DNA from: Rhodanobacter sp. DHB23
GTDB lineage: Bacteria > Pseudomonadota > Gammaproteobacteria > Xanthomonadales > Rhodanobacteraceae
Reading direction: 5' to 3'
Length of the DNA stretch: 64,000 nt
NCBI RefSeq assembly: GCF_014842975.1
Contig: NZ_JACYXK010000027.1
Coordinates: 348,141-412,140 of the forward strand
In this document: positions 8,303 to 16,014 of the stretch, one piece after another
Position numbering within the stretch: the first letter of the stretch is position 1
Layout: every line of letters starts with the position of its first letter
The notes under the pieces: generated by a model
Database searches by the model: none
What the model saw: the letters and a program-made list of their open reading frames with translations, nothing else
Told to the model about the DNA's origin: nothing
Program-made: the position numbers and the translations under genes

Positions 8303-10792
8303 ATGCCCAAGCCCAGCTTCGTCCCCGATGCCGCGATCAGCGAATTCGTTCCGCTGTCCACCCATGTATCGCCGACCGTGCTCAAGACCACGGGAGGCGA
8401 TTACCTGATGGTGTGGCGCCTGGGCGGCCTGCCGTTCGTAGGGCGCGAGGAATGGGACATCGAGCACCGCCACAACACCTTCAACCGCATGCTGCAGACC
8501 CTGCGTGCGCCGGATTTCGTGAACGTGGCGTTCTGGGTGCACGACGTGCGCCGCCGCCGCCGCTTCAAGGACCACAGCCGCTTCGCGCAAGCCTTCAACC
8601 AGAGCATGTCGGATGCGTATTACGACGCGCTGTCCGCGCAGAAGCTGATGCAGAACGAGCTGTACCTCACCCTGATCTACCGCCCCATCGTCGAGGGCAA
8701 GCGCTTCGCCGAGAAGTCCAGCGACATCGCCCGGCTGGAGTCCGAGCAGTTGCAGGCCGTCAATACCGTATTGGAACTGGCGGGCAACGTCGAGGCCGTA
8801 CTGAAGGACTACGCGCCCTACCGGCTCGGCATGTACGAGGCCAAGAACGGCGTGGTTTTCTCCGAGCCGCTGGAGCTCTACGGCTACCTGCTCAACCGCA
8901 TCGACGAGCCGGTGCCGGCGTTGCCCGCACCGGTGTACAGCTACCTGCCGGTGAGCAAGCACCGCTTCTCCGCCAAGACCGGCGACTTCGTCATCACCGC
9001 ACCCGACGGCGCCAACCAGTTCGGCGCCATCCTCAACATCAAGGAATACACCGACGGCACGTATCCGGGCATCCTCAACGGACTGAAGTACCTCGACTTC
9101 GAATACGTCGTCACCCACTCGTTCAGCCCCATGGGCCGCCACGACGCGCTGAAGGCGCTGGACCGCACCAAGGGCATGATGATCTCCTCCGGCGACAAGG
9201 CCTTCAGCCAGATCGCCGAGCTGGACCACGCCATGGACCAGCTGGCCTCCGGCAACTTCGTGCTGGGCGAGTACCACTTCACCATCGCGATCTACGCGCC
9301 GAACCAGGAAACGCTCTCGCAGCAGATCGCCGCCACGCGCGCCGAGCTCTCCAACGCCGGCTTCGTCTCGGTGAAGGAGGACCTGGCCGTCACCGCCTCG
9401 TTCTACTCGCAGCTGCCGTGCAACTGGAAATACCGCACGCGCCTGGCCAACGTCAGCTCGCTGAACTTCCTCGGCCTCTCGCCGCTGCACAACTTCGCCA
9501 CCGGAAAGAAAGAGAACAACCCCTGGGGCGACTACGTCACCACGCTGCAGACCACCAACGGCCAGCCCTACTACTTCAACTTCCACGCCACCCACCCGGC
9601 GGAGAACTCGCTGGGCGAGAAGGCCATCGCCAACACCATGGTCATCGGCAAGTCCGGCACCGGCAAGACCGCGCTGATCAACTTCCTGCTCAGCCAGGTG
9701 CAGAAGTACACGCCCTCGCCCACGATCTTCTTCTTCGACAAGGACCGCGGTGCGGAGATTTTCGTGCGCGCCTGTGGCGGCAACTATCTCGCACTGGAAA
9801 ACGGCCAGCCCACCGGCTTCAACCCGTTCCACTGCGAACGCACCGAAGCCAACGTGCAGTTCCTCGCCGAACTCATCAAGGTCCTCGCCGGCAAGAGCGT
9901 CTACAGCTCGCGCGAGGAGGAAGACATCTTCCGCGCCGTCGAGAGCATGCTCGACACGCCGATGCGCCTGCGCAACATGACCAACTTCCAGAAGAGCCTG
10001 CCCAACATGGGCGACGACGGCCTCTACGTGCGCATGCGCAAGTGGACGGCCGGCAACTCGCTGGGCTGGGTGTTCGACAACCCCGTCGACACCATCGACC
10101 TGACCCACGCCAGCATCATCGGCTTCGACTACACCGACATCATCGACAACCCCGAAGTGCGCGTGCCGGTCATCAATTACCTGCTGCACCGCCTGGAAGC
10201 GCTGATCGACGGCCGCCCGCTGATCTACGTGATGGACGAATTCTGGAAGATCCTCGACGGCAAGGGCGGCCTCAAGGAATTCGCCAAGAACAAGCAGAAG
10301 ACCATCCGCAAGCAGAACGGCCTCGGCATCTTCGCCACCCAAAGCCCCGAGGACGCGCTGGCCAGCGACATCGCCGCCGCGCTCATCGAGCAGACCGCCA
10401 CCATGATCCTGCTGCCCAACCCCAACGCCAGCCGCGAAGACTATGTCGAAGGCCTCAAGCTCACCGAAGCGGAATACCAGGTGGTGGTGAGCCTGGATGA
10501 ACGTTCGCGCCGCTTCCTCGTCAAGCAAGGCCATGCCAGCGCGGTCTGCCAGCTCAACCTGCGCGGCATGGACGATGCCCTGTCGGTGATCTCCGCCTCC
10601 ACCGACAACATCGAGATCATGCACCAGGTGCTGCAAGAGCGCGCCACCGCGGCAGGCGTGAGCGTGGACGACCTGCGTCCCGAGCAGTGGCTCAACGATT
10701 TCTACGAAAACCGCAAGGGCAGCGGCAAGTCCAGGCCGACCCAGCCGATGCGCCCGCCCCAATCCGCACGCACCACTATCCAATCAAGCTAA
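8303..10792 (+). CDS. virB4: VirB4 ATPase
   Basis: The protein has 829 residues, the usual VirB4/CagE length. It has an N-terminal CagE_TrbE_VirB domain (about 150-400) and a C-terminal ATPase domain with Walker A IGKSGTGKTALI (about residues 446-458), Walker B LIYVMDEFWKIL (about 639-650) and a Q-rich motif IFATQSPEDAL. It is the largest T4SS ATPase, sits at the inner membrane with VirB3/VirB6/VirB8 and drives pilin dislocation and substrate transport. The start ATG at 8303 has only a weak ribosome site, which fits coupling to virB3. Confidence 0.96.
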   Translation: MPKPSFVPDAAISEFVPLSTHVSPTVLKTTGGDYLMVWRLGGLPFVGREEWDIEHRHNTFNRMLQTLRAPDFVNVAFWVHDVRRRRRFKDHSRFAQAFNQSMSDAYYDALSAQKLMQNELYLTLIYRPIVEGKRFAEKSSDIARLESEQLQAVNTVLELAGNVEAVLKDYAPYRLGMYEAKNGVVFSEPLELYGYLLNRIDEPVPALPAPVYSYLPVSKHRFSAKTGDFVITAPDGANQFGAILNIKEYTDGTYPGILNGLKYLDFEYVVTHSFSPMGRHDALKALDRTKGMMISSGDKAFSQIAELDHAMDQLASGNFVLGEYHFTIAIYAPNQETLSQQIAATRAELSNAGFVSVKEDLAVTASFYSQLPCNWKYRTRLANVSSLNFLGLSPLHNFATGKKENNPWGDYVTTLQTTNGQPYYFNFHATHPAENSLGEKAIANTMVIGKSGTGKTALINFLLSQVQKYTPSPTIFFFDKDRGAEIFVRACGGNYLALENGQPTGFNPFHCERTEANVQFLAELIKVLAGKSVYSSREEEDIFRAVESMLDTPMRLRNMTNFQKSLPNMGDDGLYVRMRKWTAGNSLGWVFDNPVDTIDLTHASIIGFDYTDIIDNPEVRVPVINYLLHRLEALIDGRPLIYVMDEFWKILDGKGGLKEFAKNKQKTIRKQNGLGIFATQSPEDALASDIAAALIEQTATMILLPNPNASREDYVEGLKLTEAEYQVVVSLDERSRRFLVKQGHASAVCQLNLRGMDDALSVISASTDNIEIMHQVLQERATAAGVSVDDLRPEQWLNDFYENRKGSGKSRPTQPMRPPQSARTTIQSS

Positions 10793-10817
10793 GCCAAGGC
10801 CGAGTGAGGAAAACGCC

Positions 10818-11582
10818 ATGAGCAAGACAATGTCTCGTTCCGCCGGGCGCAACGCCGCCCTCGCCGTCGGCCTGTCGGCCGCTGCAACCCTGTTCGCATC
10901 GCCTGTGGCTGCACAGATCCTGGTTACCGATGGCGCATCCATCACGGCCAACAATGCCGGCTTTGCGGCGCAATTGGCCAAAACCGTCGCCCAGTATGTA
11001 CGACAGGCCGAACAGCTCTACCAGGAAACCCAAACCACCTTGCAGCTCATCTCCAGCGTCCAGGGCCTGACAAGCAACATGAGTTTGCTTCCCAACCAGA
11101 TGCAAGAGATCACGGATGCCAGCCCTATCATCGAAGCCAACTGCGGAAGCAATCTCGGCATCGTGGGCGACTTGCTGAACAACGTCACCTCGTTGATCAA
11201 TCAGAATATTACGCAACGCCAGGCACAAATCTGCGCACAGATCGTCCAGACACAAGTGGACGAGTACAACCTCAACGTGCAGATGTTGCAACGCTTGGAT
11301 CAGTACAGCGGCTACTTCAGCCAAGTCGAAGGCATCATAAGCAAGGCAAAAACCTTGGGTGATGCAAACAGTGCGAACAATCAGGCGCAGCAGTACGACG
11401 CGTCCATGAACACAGAGATGAATAACTTCCGGACCCTGATCCAGGCCAAGGAAAGCACGATCCAATCGCTACAAGGAATCCAGTCCGCCTTGGCTCAACA
11501 AGCCATGCGCGGTAACTCCAGCCTGATAGGCAATGCAGTTCAAGGTGTCGCGCTTACCGCCGCATTCACCATAGATCAATAA
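10818..11582 (+). CDS. virB5: VirB5 minor pilin
   Basis: This 254-residue protein has a signal peptide (cut near ASPVAAQ, about residue 34). The mature part is almost all helical and Gln/Asn-rich (FAAQLAKTVAQYVRQAEQLYQETQTT), with the TrbJ/VirB5 three-helix-bundle pattern and two cysteines (EANCGSN, QAQICAQ). Its position between virB4 and virB6 fits. Base composition is lower in G+C than the virB7-virB4 block, and this continues through the next two genes. VirB5 would cap the pilus tip. Confidence 0.85.
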   Translation: MSKTMSRSAGRNAALAVGLSAAATLFASPVAAQILVTDGASITANNAGFAAQLAKTVAQYVRQAEQLYQETQTTLQLISSVQGLTSNMSLLPNQMQEITDASPIIEANCGSNLGIVGDLLNNVTSLINQNITQRQAQICAQIVQTQVDEYNLNVQMLQRLDQYSGYFSQVEGIISKAKTLGDANSANNQAQQYDASMNTEMNNFRTLIQAKESTIQSLQGIQSALAQQAMRGNSSLIGNAVQGVALTAAFTIDQ

Positions 11583-11664
11583 TTTTCGGCGTATTTGCCA
11601 TGCATCCACTCCAGCACCGCAACACCACGAATAACCGTGCCTCCCTCGAGGACAGGACTGCGTC

Positions 11665-12780
11665 ATGAACCTTGCCATCTATGTGCTGGTATACAACTAC
11701 ATCAACCACGCCATCAACAACTTCATGGATCAGATCATGACCCAGGTCATGACTTGGGTAAGTTTTGTTGCGGTAACGGTTGTAACGCTGTGGATACTCA
11801 CTACCGGTTACAAAGTCATCACCGGCCAGATGCGCGAATCGCTGATGGCTGTAGTGGTCAACATGACGCGCATCGCCTGCATCGTCACCGTCGCCGCCAG
11901 CATGTCCGTCGGCAGCGCGAGCATCCATGATCTGTTCGCCAGCCAGTTGCCCACCGCGTTGAACCAGTTGTTCACCGGCAGCACTGACAGCATCCCAGAC
12001 ACCATCAACAAGAACTTGGCGCTCACTGTAACTGCGATGAGCGCCATTGACGCGGTGCAGGCGCCCTCCAACGACGTCGTCACGGTCACCCAGAAAGCCC
12101 GCGCCACCGATCTGGCCATCTTCGGCACCGCCAGTCCGCCCATGGCAGCGGGCGCCATGCTGCTGATGTACAACTTCGCCATCGCCCTTGTCGTGGGCCT
12201 AGGACCATTGTTCATCCTCTGTCTGATCTTCGACCAGACCAAACCATTGTTCCAGAAGTGGCTGATGTATGGCATTGGCACGGTGTTCTCGCTGGCCATG
12301 CTGAGCTTCATTTCCACCATTGTGCTCAACGTCACCGCGCGAGCCGCCGCTGCACTGTGGGGTAGCAACCTCATCAACAACATGATTGGCACCAACAGCG
12401 AAGGCTTGTCCACACAGTCGCTGGAACAAGGCGGCATCGGCCTGCTGATGACCATGCTGATCATTTCCGTACCTCCCATGGCGGGCAATTTCTTCTCGGC
12501 CACACTGGGCAACTTCAATCCCTACAACGTCTTCAGCCGAGCAGGCCAGCCGGGGCCAGCTGGGCAGCCACCGGGGTCATATGGGTATGGTGGACATGGG
12601 CCATCGCAAGCAGGCATTGGACAAACTAACGCTGGGCAACTAACTGGAACTGGGGGCTTTAACACATTACCAAGTTCAGCTTCCTACAGTGGCGCTCACT
12701 TAAGTAATTCGGGATTTGCGACAGGCAATGATGTAACCAAGCAAGGTGGCGGTTTGGCCAACCCGCTGACAGGAAGGTGA
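11665..12780 (+). CDS. virB6: VirB6 polytopic inner-membrane protein
   Basis: The protein has 371 residues and is of the TrbL/VirB6 family. There are five to six membrane segments between about residues 25 and 290 (FVAVTVVTLWILTTGYKVI; MLLMYNFAIALVVGLGPLFIL; the VLNVTARAAAALW region; IGLLMTMLIISVPPMAGNF). The C-terminal 75 residues are Gly/Pro/Ser-rich and soluble, and their codons are noticeably richer in A/T than the rest. It has a Phe/Asp motif (CLIFDQTK) typical of the family. It forms part of the inner-membrane channel with VirB3/VirB8. Confidence 0.9.
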   Translation: MNLAIYVLVYNYINHAINNFMDQIMTQVMTWVSFVAVTVVTLWILTTGYKVITGQMRESLMAVVVNMTRIACIVTVAASMSVGSASIHDLFASQLPTALNQLFTGSTDSIPDTINKNLALTVTAMSAIDAVQAPSNDVVTVTQKARATDLAIFGTASPPMAAGAMLLMYNFAIALVVGLGPLFILCLIFDQTKPLFQKWLMYGIGTVFSLAMLSFISTIVLNVTARAAAALWGSNLINNMIGTNSEGLSTQSLEQGGIGLLMTMLIISVPPMAGNFFSATLGNFNPYNVFSRAGQPGPAGQPPGSYGYGGHGPSQAGIGQTNAGQLTGTGGFNTLPSSASYSGAHLSNSGFATGNDVTKQGGGLANPLTGR

Positions 12781-12785
12781 TAGTC

Positions 12786-13259
12786 ATGAAAACTCTTTGC
12801 TTCCTCACGCTTTTATTGGTCGCCACCTCCACTCATTCCCAAGACTGCGCCGGAGTGAATGCGGGCGGCGTATGCGTCCCCCCCGACGTGGCGATGCCGG
12901 GTTATCAGCAACAAGCCCCGCAGCCGCCTCCGCAGAAATGGGTGGATCATTGGGGCGCGATTGCAACCTATGAGCCGAATGGAAGTCTCGGAGCAGCCAC
13001 CAACATGCCGAGTCAAAACAGTGCTGAACAGGCCGCCCTTGCGGATTGCCAGTCGAAGCACGGATCTGCATGCAAGATTCAACTTTCATATCGCAATCAA
13101 TGTGCTGCAATGGTGGTGAGTGGCAAAGGATATAACGTGACTCCTGCCGCCACCGTAGATCTGGCTGTAGCGAAAGGCATGAACACTTGCACTAATTCGG
13201 GCGACCCCAACTGCCACGTCTATTACACAGCCTGCAGCCTACCCACCCGGATTCAATGA
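12786..13259 (+). CDS. Secreted DUF4189-like protein in the T4SS locus
   Basis: This 157-residue protein has a Sec signal peptide (cut near STHSQ). A Pro/Gln-rich spacer follows, then a domain resembling DUF4189: WGAIATYEPNGSLGAATNMPS, AEQAALADCQSKHG, CKIQLSYRNQCAAMVV. Such domains typically carry paired cysteines; here Cys occurs about every 15-25 residues, compatible with periplasmic disulfides. ATG 12786 sits eight bases after GGAAGG; a GTG at 12777 overlaps the virB6 stop and is less likely. DUF4189-type proteins recur next to X-T4SS genes, so an immunity or envelope-accessory role is possible but unproved. G+C is lower than its neighbours. Confidence 0.7.
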   Translation: MKTLCFLTLLLVATSTHSQDCAGVNAGGVCVPPDVAMPGYQQQAPQPPPQKWVDHWGAIATYEPNGSLGAATNMPSQNSAEQAALADCQSKHGSACKIQLSYRNQCAAMVVSGKGYNVTPAATVDLAVAKGMNTCTNSGDPNCHVYYTACSLPTRIQ

Positions 13260-13261
13260 CT

Positions 13262-13957
13262 ATGCCAACCATGAAATTGCTGCTTAGTTACACCGGCATG
13301 ATGCTGATTTCAGGCGCACTGCTGTGCGCATGCGACTCTTCCAATTCGCCGTCAAGCGCGCTGGCGTCTTCAACATCGAGCGCACCTCCTACGTCAAGCG
13401 TTTCCGCGACCGCGCCTTCATCGGCGTCTACCGCCACACAAGAAAAACCCATGGATGACTTGAAGACCTTCATTGGCAACAACCACCTACTGGACTCCAA
13501 GGCCGGCGACCTCAATGGCAGCGGCAAGCCAGGCGTGCTGCTGGTGCTCGATCCAGCCACTGGCGGTACTGGAAAACTGGGCGAAGGCCCGTCACGCACG
13601 GTGTTGCTACTTGTGCGCGACGCCTCCGGGCAACTGGAAAACGCCGTGCAAAACGACAAATTTGTGCCTTGCGCACAATGTGGCGGCATAGCAGGCGACC
13701 CCTACAGCTACACGCAGATAGGCAAGGGCCAATTCACCGTGGTGACTGAAGGCGGTTCGCGCGAGCACTGGTCGAATGAATACACCTTCGCCTATGTGCC
13801 CGCGCAAAACGGCTGGCTACTGCATGAAGTGAAGCGCGAGGTGACCGACCAGGAAACCGGTAAGCACAAGACACTGGATCTGACATCAAAGGATTTCGGC
13901 GCAGTGCGTTTCCAGGATTTCGACCCTGCCAACCTGCCGGAGGCCACGCTGCCTTGA
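13262..13957 (+). CDS. Candidate immunity lipoprotein (X-Tfi, XAC2610-like) for the GH19 effector
   Basis: The protein has about 231 residues. It begins with a lipoprotein signal (lipobox LLCAC, with the second Cys followed by DSSN, Asp at +2). A 45-residue Ser/Thr/Ala linker follows, then a beta-rich domain with an acidic DLNGSGKPGVLLVLDP loop, resembling the calcium-binding loops of XAC2610, the inhibitor of the Xanthomonas citri GH19 effector XAC2609. It lies directly upstream of the GH19 effector, as in X. citri. Asp at +2 of the lipobox could favour inner-membrane retention if the rule holds here. The start may be 13256 or 13262; both are ATG. The inhibitor role is inferred from place, signal and loop. 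Confidence 0.75.
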   Translation: MPTMKLLLSYTGMMLISGALLCACDSSNSPSSALASSTSSAPPTSSVSATAPSSASTATQEKPMDDLKTFIGNNHLLDSKAGDLNGSGKPGVLLVLDPATGGTGKLGEGPSRTVLLLVRDASGQLENAVQNDKFVPCAQCGGIAGDPYSYTQIGKGQFTVVTEGGSREHWSNEYTFAYVPAQNGWLLHEVKREVTDQETGKHKTLDLTSKDFGAVRFQDFDPANLPEATLP

Positions 13958-14042
13958 GTAGTTGATTCACGCCAGGGTTGGCGGGAATGTTGCAGACAGG
14001 GAACGCAGTCGCCCCTTCAGGAATTCGGTCAGGAGTTATTGC

Positions 14043-15317
14043 ATGGCTACCGATAGAGAGACCCAGTTGTTGCAAGCCGCTTATCAGGCGGGCATCACGT
14101 CGCCGAAGGAATTGGCGAATTTCATGGCGCAGGTGAACGCTGAATCCGGCGGGCTCAACAAGCTGGACGAAAGTTTCCGCTATACCACGGGCGTTTCGCA
14201 GATCCCTGTGAAATACGCCCATCGCGAAGGCGACGCGACACTGGAGGCTGCCCGTGTTAGTGCATTAAAAGGGCACCCCGAGGAACTGGCCCGGCTGATG
14301 TATGGCGGGCGCAATGGAAACAACGACACGACCGATGGGTACACCTATCGTGGGCGCGGCTATATCCAGCTCACCGGCAAAGACAATTACGAAGCTGCCG
14401 GCAAGGCATTGCATATTGACCTGGCGCGCGACCCCGACCTCGCGGCCCAGCCCGAGAACGCCGCCAGGATCGCCGTGTGGTACTGGCAGAATCGGGTGCC
14501 TGACACGGCACACAAAGATGTAGAGGCCGCGACATTAGCCATCAACGGTGGTTATAACGGCCTGGATACGCGGCAAACGCAGTTCGTCAAATGGGAAAAG
14601 ATCCTGACGTCGGGAACGATGCAACATCTGGCCAAGGGGGAAGCTCCCAGCCTACCGGCGGAATCGGCAACGAGGCATGCAGGAAAGCATGCCAGCTTGG
14701 GACAAGGTGTCCATGGCGACAATGTCAGGAAGCTGCAATCGGAACTGGCCGCATTGGGCTACAAAGACAGCAAGGGCCGCCTATTGGGCGCGGACGGCAA
14801 CTTCGGATCGGACACCCGCCACGCCGTGGAACGCTTCCAGCACGACCATCAACTCATCATAGACGGCAAGGTCGGCCCCCAGACCCAACAGGCGATGCAC
14901 TCGGCGCTGCAACAACAGGCCACTGCCCATGACCTGACCGGCCCTCGCCATCCCGATCACGCCCTGTACGAGCAGGCACTGACCGGCGTGCGTACCCTTG
15001 ACGCCCAGCACGGCCGCTCTATCAACCAGCAAGACATCAACCTTGCGGCCGCATTGGCCGTCGAGGCCAAGCACCAGGGCATAACGCGCATCGACCAGGT
15101 AGCTCTCGGCGACAACGGCAGTCGGGTCTACATTGCCCAAAACCCGGCATCACCAATGGAAATGGCGAAGTTCGGTTCCGTCGATACGGCCAGCGCCTTG
15201 CAGACCCCGCTGGCCCTGAGCTCCGCCACGGCAGCATCCATGCCGTCACCTGCCTCGATGTCACCGGCTGTTGTGCAGCCATCCCAACCGAGTCAGGCCA
15301 ACGCCCTGGCCATCTAG
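14043..15317 (+). CDS. T4SS effector: GH19 lysozyme-like + peptidoglycan-binding + XVIPCD
   Basis: This 424-residue effector has three parts. Residues 1 to about 190 are GH19-like: Glu34 in QVNAESGGL as probable catalytic acid, and YRGRGYIQLTGKDNY as the second family block. Residues about 215-295 form a PG_binding_1 domain (GDNVRKLQSELAALGY, GADGNFGSDTRHAVERFQ). Residues about 300-424 form an XVIPCD-like tail (HPDHALYEQALTGVRTLDAQHG, RIDQVALGDNGSRVYIAQ, then a Gln/Ser/Pro-rich end). There is no Sec signal, as expected for a T4SS substrate. The architecture and length match X. citri XAC2609, which cleaves peptidoglycan of target cells. ATG 14043 follows AGGAG. The immunity candidate is immediately upstream. 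Confidence 0.9.
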   Translation: MATDRETQLLQAAYQAGITSPKELANFMAQVNAESGGLNKLDESFRYTTGVSQIPVKYAHREGDATLEAARVSALKGHPEELARLMYGGRNGNNDTTDGYTYRGRGYIQLTGKDNYEAAGKALHIDLARDPDLAAQPENAARIAVWYWQNRVPDTAHKDVEAATLAINGGYNGLDTRQTQFVKWEKILTSGTMQHLAKGEAPSLPAESATRHAGKHASLGQGVHGDNVRKLQSELAALGYKDSKGRLLGADGNFGSDTRHAVERFQHDHQLIIDGKVGPQTQQAMHSALQQQATAHDLTGPRHPDHALYEQALTGVRTLDAQHGRSINQQDINLAAALAVEAKHQGITRIDQVALGDNGSRVYIAQNPASPMEMAKFGSVDTASALQTPLALSSATAASMPSPASMSPAVVQPSQPSQANALAI

Positions 15318-15398
15318 GTCCACACCATCGCATATCCGCATCACGCGTCCGGCTGAACCAGCCCCCGTCGCCATTTCATCAGCACAAGGAGTCAAGCC

Positions 15399-15719
15399 AT
15401 GAAACTGCGCCCACTGTTTGCCGCTCTCGCCATCGGCGCCACCGGACTGACCACCGGTACCGCGCACGCCCAAGGCGCGGATCCCTGTTCGGTCTATACC
15501 TGCATGGCGGGCCTCTCCGGTTCGGGCGCCCCGGGCGGAGCGGCATGCACCGCCCCCATCGCCACCTTCCACGCGATCCAGGTGTGGTCGCCGCACTTCA
15601 ACAGCTCGGCTACCGCCGCCGCGCGCCGGCGATTCCTGATGAAGTGCCCGGGAGCCCAGGAGCCCACCAACCTGGTCATCCTCAATGCCATCATCGCGGA
15701 GTGGGGTTACAGCCCCTGA
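15399..15719 (+). CDS. TrbM/KikA/MpfK-like small periplasmic protein
   Basis: This 106-residue protein has a signal peptide ending at GTAHAQ (about residue 25). The short mature domain has the pattern DPCSVYTCMAGLSG, then an AACTAPIATFHAIQVWSPHFN block and a KCPGA near the end. The even spacing of four cysteines and the FF/YxP-like terminal block match TrbM/KikA family proteins that accompany conjugative or T4SS loci. The function in the family is not settled; entry-exclusion or assembly roles have been proposed. It sits between the GH19 effector and virD4. Confidence 0.72.
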   Translation: MKLRPLFAALAIGATGLTTGTAHAQGADPCSVYTCMAGLSGSGAPGGAACTAPIATFHAIQVWSPHFNSSATAAARRRFLMKCPGAQEPTNLVILNAIIAEWGYSP

Positions 15720-16014
15720 ATCACGCCGCATGCTGCATCCCACGGCCCCGCTCCCTGCCTGGCGAGGCGATTTTCCCGGCATGTAATGCATGCCTGTCCC
15801 TCGCTCCGGCAAACCAGCGCATTTGCCGCGCGAAACTGCACGTGCGCATCCGCGGACATCGCCTACGCAGGCCGTCTCCAGCCAGGAGCGTTCGTCCGCA
15901 AAAAGGATCCGGCCCACCGGCCTGTCCGACCATCCCGCCTGACTGCATGCCCATGGCATGCACTGCTTTTCAATCCATGTTCCACCAGCGGAACGTTCGA
16001 CGAGGCACTGAAGG

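Noticed and set aside
7718..10783. Long open frame of about 1,000 codons antisense to virB4
   Set aside because: It mirrors the G+C-rich third positions of virB4; its translation is low in complexity (Val/Gly/His/Ala/Arg) with no family likeness.
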